Notes under the pieces: model-generated
Database searches by the model: none
What the model saw: the letters and a program-made list of their open reading frames with translations, nothing else
Told to the model about the DNA's origin: nothing
Shown here: positions 1 through 10,575 of the stretch, in pieces
Numbering within the stretch: the stretch's first letter is position 1
Layout of the letters: each line of letters starts with the position of its first letter
Origin: Hippasteria phrygiana
Taxonomy: Eukaryota > Echinodermata > Asteroidea > Valvatida > Goniasteridae
Assembly: GCA_037893225.1 (NCBI GenBank)
Contig: JAZGUH010000229.1
Coordinates: 310,001 to 374,000 of the forward strand
Direction of reading: 5' to 3'
Length of the DNA stretch: 64,000 bases
Made by a program: the position numbers and the translations under genes

Positions 1-1703
1 TGTTTTTTTTCCAAGATTTCAAGGGCGAATGAGTTCTGTTGTTTTCTTCATTTGTGTTTTTTTAAATTTATTTGTTTACCTTTTTATTTGGGGGAACAGA
101 GATTTTCACTTGTGGATTTGACGAAATCATCAAATAAGACCAAAAACTGTTATCCCGGAATGGGGAAATGTTTGGAATAAAAAAAAACAACGGCAGATTA
201 GTTTTCAGCATGCAAATCGGATGCCGGAAATTGGCAACTTCAGCATCTAAAAAAAGCAGTAAAAATGCCCAAGTTGGTATAGTCATGATAGTTGGCAGTT
301 GCTATGAGGAATATTTGTATTAAGTAATGTATTAAATGAAGGGTTTTGACATACCATGTGGAGACACAACTGTTAAGGGCATTCTTTGAGTTAATAAATA
401 TCACTAGATCAAAATCACCCGGGCATGAATCTATTCATTCCAAATAATGTCTTTACACTGAATGAAGCTAACAAGTAACATGATCTTCAAAAGCGTGGGA
501 ATAAAGTCAAAATTTATCAAAATCATCATTGTTTGAAAAATCAGAATCGAAATCACCGTCATCGCCATGAATCATATTTGCACGCTGTTGCCAATCTGGT
601 GTACAATGAAAACACTCTCATGTTGTTTTATTCCTCTATCTAAAAATTAAATGCCTTATTTTATATTAAATGACCAATTAGATTGACATACTGCTCTTCA
701 CTAAAGCAGAACTTCTCTCCATTTTCCAAAATATATTGTGATTCGGTCAGGGCCCAGTCAAGTCTGTGTACTCAGTAAACACGATGTCATCAAAATACAA
801 TGGCCCATAGCCAGCCAGCCCTTGATAAATACAATGTATATTTAGACATGATGCAATATTTTATTTCTCTAGACTATGGCCACACCAACAAAAGCTTTTT
901 TTTTCGGCATAATTTCGCAACTCACAATACTGCAAAAGCAAACCATCATATTTCAGAATGTCTATAGAAGATGAATATTCCCCGTGCTGAAAATTGTAAC
1001 CATGAATTTAAGCCATCAACATGTGGGAGATAAGGGATATAAGGTTCATTGCTTACAATGTACATGTACACGTACACATTGTACATGTATACAAAAAGTA
1101 CATGTACAATACAATACAATACATTTACACAGTGTATAAACTGACTGTACATGTACAATGTCTGTATCGGTGCTGTGTACGCGCTTTGCCATGCCGGCCA
1201 TGGCCATTTTCTTGTGTTATCCCCATTGGCCAGCGCCGCAAGTGAATGCATAATTCATGAATAATTCATGTTTGGTAAATCTTGATGAGTAGACTTGCAT
1301 CAGTCACCTAGGTATTCATTTACGATTGTGAATTGTTTGGCACCCGTTTCCCGTTTTTACCTAATGCAAGTTTAATCGTTAGCCATTATACCAAATAAAT
1401 AGACAATTAAAACGAAGATATCTGACAAGGTTAGAAATAAATTGCTCTTGCAAAATTGAATAAGCAGGGAGCTTTGTCAAAGAAACTGGGCAAAGTACTA
1501 ACAATTCAGTTGTGTTGGTGGGTGTAAATTGATAGTGAGCCTCATTAAAAAATGTGTGATTATACTAAACAAAAATAAACAATAAAACAGCTTTTGTCCA
1601 GGATACACGAACATGTACTATACTTTAAAAGGAAGAGTTCTACTTCAGAACTAATATTTTTGTTTTTAGGCCTGTAGAAATTAGGAAGATACCTTCAACA
1701 AAC
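1..1703. other. AT-rich upstream DNA, no gene seen
   Basis: No supported coding exon on either strand. The only structure is 1060-1180, where gtacatgtac and acattgtacatgt words recur and make overlapping short palindromes. Confidence 0.5.
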
Positions 1704-2053
1704 AGGGTTCCCACAGAAATCTGAAAACCAAATTCCATGACTTTCCAGGTTATTAAAATATGACAATTTCCATGACATTTAATGCCATTTTGCAGAGAAA
1801 AGTTGTTTGGTATTATAATACTGATGAACCGCTGATGTTGGGCTAACCATTTGTTAGCTTTTGAAAATAAGTTTTAATTAATAATGGCTTCCTCCTCACA
1901 TCAAAAGCGGCCCATCAAAAATAACCCTTGCATGATCTTGATTTCCATGACTTTTCCATGACTTTTTTATTTTTCCCAATTTTTCATGACTTTTCCATGA
2001 CTTCCCAGGACAACTTTTTTTCCAGGATTTTCCATGACCCGTGGGAATCCTGA
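1704..2053 (-). mobile_element. Interspersed element with CAGGGTTCCCAC ends (copy 1)
   Basis: Starts cagggttcccac and ends cgtgggaatcctg, short terminal inverted repeats. The inside is filled with variations of ccatgactttcc. A reverse-complement copy lies at 34847-35172 and matches over its whole length (for example the cctcctcacatcaaaa and gctgatgttgggctaacc words), showing a mobile family. No coding capacity. Confidence 0.8.
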
Positions 2054-2856
2054 ACAAAGCAAACAATTTTTATTTTTTGATTAATCCAATTTTTGTTTTT
2101 TATACATCCATTTTTTTTTATAAATCCATTTTATTTTATAAATCCATTTTTTTGGGGGATGTTTTTTTGTATTTAAACCATGTACACTGCATGGCAAGAT
2201 GTTTTTGTTATTTACATTAGGTTACACAATTTTTTGTCAATAAGGTTTTTTTGGGGTTACTTTTAAAACACCTTTTCATTCTTTGTATTACCCACATGTA
2301 TTTGAATTTAAGCCTTATTTCTTATGCTAAATTGAAGCATTTAAGAAAAGAAAAAAAAATTTGTACCAATTTCAAAATAAAAATCAGTACCACATGCAAG
2401 TGCAGACAGGTAAACTGAGGTCATTTGTTAGAGGCATTTTTAAATTTTACCTGAACAAAGTTTTAAAATTAATTATATATGAATTATTTGAAGAAAAAAA
2501 TAGCTTTCTCACTCCAGGCTGAAACCCCTAAATTTGAGGTATTACCTTGATTTAAATTTTTCCCTTGTCTTCTAAACCCTTTAACAAATAAAATTGAGAT
2601 TAAATAGCCCTGAAATGGTTCGGGTCGGGTGAAATTCTTTTGTTTTAATAGCCTTGTAAAATTCTATGACCCCCAAAAAATGCATAAATTTGCTTTCATA
2701 CATGACAAGTGGTTCACACACAGGTCACAATCAATTAATTCAAATTAATAGATTAAAAAAAAAAAAATTGGTTCACCAAGTATGCATTTCATAAAGACCG
2801 ACTCACTTTGGGGGTAGAGTAAAATATGATGGTTCAAACTTGTTTCAATACTGGAT
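2054..2856. other. AT-rich non-coding stretch
   Basis: Dominated by T runs, including a degenerate repeat of ataaatccattttttt at 2100-2155. No gene or element ends recognised. Confidence 0.5.
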
Positions 2857-2987
2857 TTTCAAAGTGAACAAAGAAAACTGGCAGGAGCAGGATTTGAACC
2901 TGCGACCTCTGGAATACCGTACTGGAGCTCTACCAACTGAGCTATCCTGCCCTATTTGGCAGTTTCCCAAATTTTTCTTTGTTCAAT
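2857..2987 (-). mobile_element. tRNA-derived SINE, copy 1
   Basis: Minus strand carries a tRNA-like part (2880-2951) with 7-bp acceptor arms (ggcagga/tcctgcc), the D-arm tagctcagttggtagagc, and the B box ggttcaaatcc. The anticodon stem does not pair properly. The flanks (caaagtgaacaaag on one side, cccaaa...tctttgttc on the other) recur at every other copy, so this is a SINE and not a tRNA gene. Confidence 0.85.
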
Positions 2988-4149
2988 ACTAATGGGTTAA
3001 AAGTTTGTAGTAAGTAACGACCCATGCTGAATTGACCAATCACAATGATTTCACTAGAAAAAGTCTAAATCCCCCACCCCATGGACAGGCTGTTTCAAAC
3101 AAGACAAATCTGGTGTTTAAAAATTTTGATTGTGGACAATTTTTCTTTATGGTTTTCCCAAACTTCTTTGAAAAACTAAATTTTTGTATATTCAAGCCTT
3201 CCAAGTGATATGAACAATAGGCCTACACCAAATACACATTTATTCACATTCCTATGGCTACCTTTTCATAAAAAAAGGGAACAGACCAACAGCCCGATTT
3301 ATGTAAGCCAGACACTGGCCCCTGTATAAAGTGCCAAGTGCAATGCTGATACAGCAGTAAAGAAAAACACAATACCCATGCAAGAATGGTACGGTCCACG
3401 GGATGACGGTCACATGACAAGGGTAACATCAATTATGTAAATTGTATATCAATATGCAAATTTACCCCGCCCGATCTTCGCCGGCCATGTTTCTTACCTT
3501 TATAGTGAGAAAATCCCCCAAAAGATACGATGCATTACCCCGTATAACCACAATTAATTGCGAAAAAGCAGGCATAGCTTAAGGTTACTGGGAAGACATT
3601 GAAACTAGGAACGTTTACTTGACCTTTCAAACACAGACTTCGCACTCAGTGTTTCATTGTTACTGTTCACGAGAGGTGGGGGCGTTTCAAACAGACTTTC
3701 GAGAGCCATTTTCGGTCGTTTACCGACCAGTTCTCCCGGCAGGGTTGCTTCTCTTGTGTTCTCTTAACCGTAACGTTTATTCTTGTTCGCGTGTCCTGCG
3801 TTCTTCTCACCGTTTTAGGCAGATATCGGAAATTTTTGTTGGGGCCGACAATCTACATCTCGCAAATTTCGACGTCATGGCGGACTGAAAAGTTAACACT
3901 GCGCATGTCCAATGACGCGTCACTTGAGTACGATGGCCTCGAGTAGATACGAAAATCTGTAATTCGTGGTAAGAGATTTCCACTCACCTCTTAATTTTCT
4001 TCATATGAATTGCATTATCTGTTTGAAATAAAACATTTTAATTCGAAATATGTGAACAGTTGTTCATATTGTTTGTATATATACTTGTTGGAAAACAACT
4101 GATAGATTTTTGACTACGTTCTGAAATTGTCTTCCTCGGCCACAGTAGA
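2988..4149. other. Unannotated upstream stretch
   Basis: No exon recognised. 3600-3960 is richer in CpG than its surroundings and has a cccgccc word (3466) and atggcgg (3876). It could be regulatory; nothing firmer can be said. Confidence 0.35.
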
Positions 4150-4274
4150 TGCTTCGATAGCTCATTTGCATAAAGAGCGGAGAACTTTCCAGATTCTAAC
4201 GTTGTTGGCGCTGTACTGTCACGAATTATCAAACAAACGAACAACACAACAGTCAGTCGACGATCTGTCGGTCG
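4150..4274 (+). other. Possible upstream non-coding first exon (speculative)
   Basis: A CA-rich stretch free of recognised repeats ends in gtcg followed by a strong donor-like GTAAGA at 4275. Just upstream (3900-3930) lie TGCGCATG and CAATGACGCGTCA, which resemble NRF1 and CRE sites, and an ATGGCGG word at 3876. It could be a non-coding 5' exon spliced to the acceptor-like tcctcag before 10462, or the start of an unrelated transcript. RNA evidence is needed to decide. Confidence 0.15.
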
Positions 4275-4954
4275 GTAAGAATAAAGTTACTTTCTGAAAC
4301 AAGATTATGATTTAGATTTATTATGTAATTTCTACAGCTATGCTTATGCTTAAGGTTTCGGCATGAATCAATCAATTTGCCTAGTACTCAGATGATTTTA
4401 AGCAATTTTACGAACTAGGTTTTTTATAGCAGTCTTGAAAATGTTTTTTGTTTGGCATGTGCTTTCCTGGCGGACAACTAACTGCAACTCGACCGTTGGC
4501 CGACTCGATTTTGACTCGAGAGAAGTTAACAACCCGACCGTTTACCAAGTCGTCCGTTGAGACAAGTCGACTTTGACATGGAGACAACTAGACCGTGCGA
4601 TGCGTTGTAATGTAGCAAGCGGAGCGCGTGGTATTTTCAACATACCTTGCCTGTCGATATTTGGTATTTGCGTGTTCGCGTGGCGGGTTAACATGGTTAA
4701 AACTTAGTCACAGAATGTGTGGCATTACCCGGTCAGGTCAGGTGTACTATAACGTTATGGTGGCACGGCATGCACCGTTTATGCATAGCGAGCGCGAAGC
4801 CGGGATCCAGTGCGTGGTGCAAGGCCTGCGAGAGCGACGCGGCATGCACGGTGCACCGGCGGGCAACTGCACCGGTATTTATCACCGCACCGATGCGGTA
4901 ATAAGCCTTCTTAAACATCTCAGTTGATGATGGTCAGTGTACAGGTGGTGTAGA

Positions 4955-5470
4955 GGCAAGATGTTAAATTTGCGGTCATGCTATTTAGCGTCAACAAGCG
5001 TCAACAAACCCGATCAGCGTCAACAAGCTCAAAATGCACATTTAAGCTTCACAAAAGCTATACTTGTATTCAACAAACTCTCGCATCTCGTATTATGTAA
5101 GAAATTGGCTGAATTCTCGTTCACAATCCCACATAAAAACGAAATTTTAAGACGACAAAATTACGATGAATGGGCGCCGCCATCTTTGTTTTCTCTTTTG
5201 CACATGCGCGATTGCACCATGTCCCAGAAAAACAAGATGGCTGCCGGAAAAAAGCACCGTTGATGTGGTACTTTTTCGCTTAAAAATCACACATTTTAAG
5301 ATACTTTTAAATACTAACGATACTTTTAAATAATCATAGGAGCCCACTAAATATTGTGAATAACATGTTTAAGCTTAACAGTGCTTTTATAAGTTGTTGA
5401 CGCTTTGTTGACGCTTGTTGACGCTTGTTGACGCTTGTTGACGCTAATTAGCATGACCCTTAAATTTGTG
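4955..5470. mobile_element. Foldback MITE with gcgtcaacaa repeats
   Basis: Left arm ttaaatttgcggtcatgcta followed by repeats of agcgtcaacaa (4986-5030); right arm has repeats of ttgttgacgct (5395-5442), then agcatgacccttaaattt. The arms are reverse complements, so the element can fold back, and the right arm has more repeat units than the left. No ORF of note. Confidence 0.8.
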
Positions 5471-5710
5471 GATTCCAAATTTGTTATGGTTAAATCGTAG
5501 TTTGTAATATTCAAAGTGTTTTCTTAATATAATTTGTAATCACTCATAGTCATACCGTTGGTTGAAAAAATTAAGTTTGTTTCATCTAGTTGCTCGAAAA
5601 ACTTTGCCGTTCGTACTTTCATCATATAGGGTAAAAGAGGGAGTATTCGACTGGATAAGGGAAATTTGGTCCATTTCAAGAAACTCCAAAGAAGAAACTC
5701 CAAATGGATA

Positions 5711-6178
5711 ACATTAGAGAGGTTTCGCATGCGAACGGATACGGTAAGTGCGCCGGATACGTCACCAGTTTTTGTGTACTTATGACGTCGCAGTTCCTCG
5801 CTATCCGCTATCCGTCTGCAAGGCACGGATATCTCGCTCGCTACACGTAACCATAAAACGCGTAGTGAAATTTCGAATTTCTAGTATTTCTCTGTTTATG
5901 TTTTTGTCATATGCATGATTAGATTAAAAAGAAAGGAACCACTCTTCCTGTTCTAGTACCAGCACCAGATTCCAGTAAAAAAAAGCTTGGTTTCTTCGTC
6001 ATTTTCCTCTAAAGCCATGAACATAATAATTGTCTAAGGAGGCTGCCATTTTGGATTATACTCTCCCGTCATAGCGCCACCAATATGTTGGCATTGCGAA
6101 AACGGGAGGGGCCGCGAACGTTTACGGATAGCTAAACGTATGCGTACGCGTATCCGTTCACATGCAAAACCTCTCTAA
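5711..6178. mobile_element. MITE with 31-bp TIRs (gagaggttt...)
   Basis: Begins ttagagaggtttcgcatgcg and ends with its near reverse complement (acgtatccgttcacatgc...cctctctaa), about 30 bp of terminal inverted repeat. The 100-aa open frame inside (5524-5826, minus) crosses the left border and resembles nothing known. Confidence 0.8.
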
Positions 6179-7961
6179 TATAAGTACTTACTTACCTTTA
6201 TTTCAGAACTTACCTGCTCAGAAGTGATGGTCACGATGTATGACCGCTGACCTTTTAAATTAGTGGTCACTGTGTGGGAGAATTCGACCTGCATGTGGCA
6301 GTTTTCGACCGCGCTGTCGGAAGAATTTGACCAGCGCTGATAATTGTGTCTCAATACAGCCATTGCTTTGCCATTACGTGCATTTTTACCCTTTCTTTAC
6401 CCTTTCTTTACATCTGTACAAATAAATATTTCAAGGGAAAAAAGGAATTAAACCCCTCCTTATTACACAATCAATCCTTAAAATCTCGAAGTGAATCCAT
6501 TCAATTAATAAGTTGAAGTGCGATCGTATTCACGTTGCGTGCGCGCCGGGCGAATACACGTACACACATTGACACAGCGCGCAGTGGTCGAAAACTGCCA
6601 CAACAGTGCCCTCTGTTCGGTCAGAATTCGACCACCCCTACATGTATATCAGCCCTTCCCACAATAATTTTTCAGCCAATCATGCATCGACCCGATGACC
6701 GAACAGAATGATTGACATGTTTGCCTTATTTGGCGTTAAAGGGAAAGTCCACCCTGAGTTTATAATAACATAATGTTGAAGAACGTTAATTGCAATTGTG
6801 ACTTACTTTTTATTTCATTTTGATTGGTTTCGGTAATCGTATAAACCGGAGATTTTTTCATAACGCGCCTGCCGTCATGCGAGCCGCCCTTTTGCTCTGG
6901 AATATTCGTACATCCGGGATACTGTGACGTAGTGGCTGCACTTCCAAGCGAGTGCAGTGAACCATTGTCCATACATGCAACACACATGAGAACGTGGCAG
7001 TGTTGTTCCTTGACGCACGTCTGTTTTCCATATTCCTGGCGAATTTTTGCCTGACTGCTAAAGCAAAACTCGGTCGTGCTGTAGTACAGCAACATCATGA
7101 CGATTTGGCAAGCTTTTGGCTGCTCAGATAAACCGAATTCTCTAAAAGGTCTCAGCTTCTTCCAAATTCCCAATCCCCCAAACGACCGGATATTTGTAAG
7201 AAATGGCTGAACAATATAAAAACGCAACGACTTCGAACCAGATTGCTTTGAGGAAAATCGGCAGGCAGTTCTCCTGGGGTAGGCTAAGAATCTTCGAGAT
7301 GATGCAGTGCCTAACATATTTTCTTTCCGACCAGAACAGACTTTGTGCTCTTTTAAAAAAATACGAAAAACCACGATAAATTGCAGCACATCAAGTCGAA
7401 GTAAACATCAGCCTTACGCATACACGCAATAGTCGGGCGCCTTATAAAACATACGTATTCATATACAGTATGCTGCGTCTGTGTGTTATACCAGTGCATA
7501 CCGCACGTAGCCAACCATGGGTTTCCATTGAGGTGCGGACACTACGTCATAATCTCCCGGATGTCGCGGGAATTTCGAACAGTATGGACGCGCCCTTTGT
7601 ACTGCTAAATGGCAAGAAATCGTAAATATAAAGGGCGCGTGTGTCGTTCTCCATAACAAAGAAAATCCAACTCTTGGTGCAGTCTGTATGTTAGTGTATG
7701 TTCTTTTAGACTAGATAAAATATTATAGAGCCTGGAATTCTCCTTTAAGACCCCTGTAAAGTCTAAAAGAGCGCCACCAATTGATACTATAGTTCTAACT
7801 TGACCCCGTAACATAACCTCTGAAACATGCAACGGATTACTCACCTTCAAATCTGGAATGAATTACGAGGATTTCGCGCACCTGTTCTGATTTCTCAACA
7901 GTCGACAATCAAGGGCAGGAATTAAAGATCACGTATACGGTTTATTGTGGCAACATGATAC
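6179..7961. other. Unassigned, probably repeat-derived stretch
   Basis: Contains agggaaagtccaccctgag at 6740 and, on the other side, cctttatcc-like element ends (about 7735). This suggests an old element of about 1 kb spanning 6738-7750. A 209-aa open frame on the minus strand (6760-7389) lies within it; I recognise no domain, and its Cys/Ser-rich composition and in-repeat position argue against a gene. Confidence 0.35.
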
Positions 7962-8313
7962 CTCGTAGGTGGCATGGGTGGCTTGTGCGTAAAGCGCTCG
8001 CCTCTCACCAATGTGGCCCAGGTTCGATTCCCTGCTCGGACCATATGTGAGTAGAGTTGTGCGTTGGTTCTCTCCTGTGCCACAAGGGTTTTTCTCCGGG
8101 TCCTCCGGCTTTCCTCCCTCCGGAAAAATCAAACACTTTCGATCTCTGGCTGTGCTCCGTGGTCATATGTGGGTCGATGTAGGCCGGCTGCCAGAGGCGC
8201 CTTTACGTGCCAGCGACTCGACCACGTTGTAGCCGCATCCTTCGCAATTCAGCATCCCAGCTGCGAGTAAGGATGATTAGCCTCCCAAATTATAATTTAT
8301 AATTTATAATTAT
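7962..8313 (+). mobile_element. tRNA-derived SINE with conserved central domain
   Basis: The head is tRNA-like: A-box-like tggcttgtgcgt, anticodon-like gcctctcacc, B box ggttcgattcc (8021-8031). It is followed by a central domain (ctcctgtgccacaagg, ttttctccgggtcctccgg) that I recall from widespread invertebrate SINEs (the MetaSINE-type domain; name from memory). The tail is a short ttataattta repeat. A full-length, well-preserved copy. Confidence 0.8.
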
Positions 8314-8904
8314 TGAACGGTTAGTAACGGGCGGTCGAATTCTCCCCCCCGGTTGAAAATACCTGCACTTACCCTAGCGACCTCAGTTGAGATAGCATAT
8401 ACTATTAATCAAAGGTAAAACTCCTCATGATTCCGATGATTCGCAAATAATAAGCCAGTTCGGAAGTCCAACTGCGCATGTGCACAACAAGATTTGACGA
8501 TTTTTCTCTCGGGAAAAACATGGCATATAAATGCACACAAGGCTGTGGGGGACGTGGTAACCGAATCTGCATTCTGTGCAATTTTTCGTGCAAACGAAAA
8601 TACGATGGAAACTTTTGTTCGAACAAAAGTTTGGACACACAAGACACCTGAAAACACTTCGCTGTCCAAACTTTTTTTGAAAAATGTTACTTCAGGACAC
8701 GACGATCTCTTTAAATTTGCTGGTTCCCGCTATGTTTTTGCACGCATACGATGAAATGTTTCTCCCGAAAGAAAAATTCTCAAATCTTGATGTGCACATT
8801 CACAGTTGGAACACCAAACTTATACCAAATTTATTCCCAAAATTCCCCCCTCATATCTCGGCCCATGCCACAAAACATAGACCGTCCCTTTCACAACCAA
8901 GGAT

Positions 8905-8961
8905 CCCCAGCGAATTCCCCCCCCCCCCCCCCACCCCCCCCCCCCCCCCCCCCCCCCCCCG
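8905..8961. repeat. Poly-C tract
   Basis: Almost pure C from 8917 to 8960, interrupted by single A and G. Length is likely to vary and to be error-prone in assemblies. Confidence 0.9.
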
Positions 8962-9028
8962 CCGCCGAGAAACCCCAGCGCTGCCCCTATCTGTAAGTCA
9001 ACTTGTCTGAACGGATGACTCATACATG

Positions 9029-9262
9029 TAGGGCTGTTCATTTTCGAATAATTTACTATTCGAATATTCGATACTCGCCGATCAAGTTTTTCAGTGCATG
9101 CCACACCGGTAAAAAAAAACATTGCACGTAAAAGCATGCCGCTGTTTTACGTATGGCGATTGATATTATGGACCGTTCAAACAGCATTTTTTGTGCATGC
9201 CCCTGTTGTATCAAGGGTTTTACCGACAGGAACAATAAACTTCCGTCCAAAAAAATTGCGAT
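9029..9262 (+). mobile_element. hAT-like element, left end (tagggctgttc family, copy 1)
   Basis: Starts tagggctgttcattttcg, with self-complementary ttcgaatattcga words and atactcgccgatcaag. The same end occurs at 30453, 54049 and, inverted, at 31010 and 52229. It sits between two matches to the neighbouring minisatellite unit (tgtctgaacgga at 9004 and 9265), so it inserted at the edge of that array. Confidence 0.7.
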
Positions 9263-9263
9263 T

Positions 9264-9777
9264 TGTCTGAACGGACGAGTTGTCTCAACGGTCGAGTTGT
9301 CTCAACGGTCGAGTTGTCTGAACGGACGAGTTGTCTCAACGGACGAGTTGTCTCAACGGACGAGTTGTCTCAACGGTCGAGTTGTCTCAACGGTCGAGTT
9401 GTCTCAACGGTCGAGTTGTCTCAACGGTCGAGTTGTCTCAACGGTCGAGTTGTCTCAACGGTCGAGTTGTCTCAACGGACGAGTTGTCTCAACGGACGAG
9501 TTGTCTCAACGGTCGAGTTGTCTCAACGGTCGAGTTGTCTCAACGGTCGAGTTGTCTCAACGGTCGAGTTGTCTCAACGGTCGAGTTGTCTCAACGGTCG
9601 AGTTGTTTCAACGGTCGAGTTGTTTCAACGGTCGAGTTGTCTCAACGGTCGAGTTGTCTCAACGGTCGAGTTGTCTCAACGGTCGAGTTGTCTCAACGGT
9701 CGAGTTGTCTCAACGGTCGAGTTGTCTCAACGGTCGAGTTGTCTCAACGGTCGAGTTGTCTCAACGGTCGAGTTGTC
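9264..9777. repeat. 17-bp minisatellite, about 30 copies
   Basis: Head-to-tail copies of ttgtctcaacggtcgag. Variants change gtcgag to gacgag, ctcaac to ctgaac and gtctc to gtttc, with the variants concentrated in the first third, so the right part is the more recently homogenised. Since 17 is not a multiple of 3, all three frames stay open and give spurious 149-233 aa ORFs. Confidence 0.97.
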
Positions 9778-9785
9778 TGAGATTT

Positions 9786-9900
9786 CAAGTCTGAGATCGC
9801 GGTTATTTTTGTCTGCATCAGCCACGCTTAACGCCATTACCCCAACATGCGTAATTGCTATCACACACTTACATGTACTCGTGATCTCAGACTTGACCCT
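9786..9900. repeat. Small inverted repeat
   Basis: caagtctgagatcgcg at 9786 and cgtgatctcagacttg at 9881 are near reverse complements around an 80-bp loop. Possibly a MITE remnant. Confidence 0.5.
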
Positions 9901-10159
9901 CATGTGCATGTGGGATATTCATGCATTCATGACTCTGTTTTACATAATAAAACAGAGGCCATAGAGATGGCCAATCAGAAGGCCACAAAAACTGTCTAGG
10001 CCACGTCCATTACCAGTAGGTTACAATCACGTAAGTACATGTATGTTCTGTTAATACTGATTAGTCTTAAATTTGTATTATACTTGGTACGTATTAGTAT
10101 TTAAAAACCTATAGCTAAATCATATTTGATCTTATATTAGTGGAAAAATACCAAATTAA

Positions 10160-10500
10160 ATACGTGATTGTTAGTTTTTGTTACTAGACGAGAAACGTGT
10201 TACCTCCTAGTTTGAATATTCATGTTATAAGAAGGCTTTTGGCGATCCTGACCAATCAGCTTGTTCCGTTCACTCTTGGACTAATTCACATAGGGGTTGT
10301 ACAAACCGATGAACAAGAGGGCGCTATTTCCGGCACAACTGTATTGGCTATCAGGCTGACAAAAACCACGATCACAGACTTGGAACCAAGTCTATATCTT
10401 TTGAAAATCATGAACAGTTCTTGGCACATTCCTGATTATTTTTTTAAATTTGTATCCTCAGGTTGATTAGGCTACCGCTGACGTTGTCTAGAACCACATC
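10160..10500 (+). promoter_or_regulatory. Candidate SUPT5H promoter and 5' UTR
   Basis: This is the stretch directly upstream of the start codon. It contains a CCAAT box (ACCAATCAGC, 10251-10260), an inverted CCAAT (ATTGGCTATC, near 10343) and an ETS-like ATTTCCGGC (10326-10334), the usual mix of a TATA-less housekeeping promoter. A transcription start somewhere in 10350-10460 would give a short 5' UTR. Alternatively tcctcag at 10455-10461 could be an acceptor joining an upstream non-coding exon. The motifs are visible; promoter activity is inferred. Confidence 0.4.
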
Positions 10501-10575
10501 ATGTCGGAGAGTGAAGCTAGTGCGTTTTCGGATGCTGAGAGTGAGGGCAGTGATCAGGCCAAAAGTGACGCAGAG
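10501..10575 (+). CDS. SUPT5H: SUPT5H exon 1 (aa 1-25)
   Basis: Holds the start codon and an acidic Ser/Glu-rich N-terminus ([18 protein letters not shown]...). It ends on a codon boundary at donor gtacgt. The ATG is preceded by ccacatc, with no in-frame upstream alternative that looks like SPT5. Confidence 0.92.

Noticed and set aside
1060..1180. Regulatory array of palindromes
   Set aside because: The gtacatgtac words look like a degenerate simple repeat; no consistent spacing to suggest binding sites.
946..1251. 101-aa minus-strand and overlapping 74-aa plus-strand frames
   Set aside because: Low-complexity Tyr/Val/His codons come from the gtacatgtac palindrome region; no gene-like composition.
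4628..4927. Overlapping 60-99 aa frames on both strands
   Set aside because: GC-rich sequence with gcatgc and ggtgcaccgg palindromes leaves both strands open; no homology recognised.
6760..7389. 209-aa minus-strand frame
   Set aside because: No domain or motif recognised, no splice context, and it lies in sequence with element-like ends. Kept only as an unassigned stretch.
9264..9777. CRISPR-like direct repeats
   Set aside because: There are no spacers: the 17-bp units are contiguous, and the DNA is eukaryotic.
9153..9964. Open frames of 149-233 aa with QRSSCLNGRVVSTVEL-type repeats
   Set aside because: They are the 17-bp minisatellite read through; all three frames are open with the same 17-residue peptide, which is a consequence of the period and not of coding selection.
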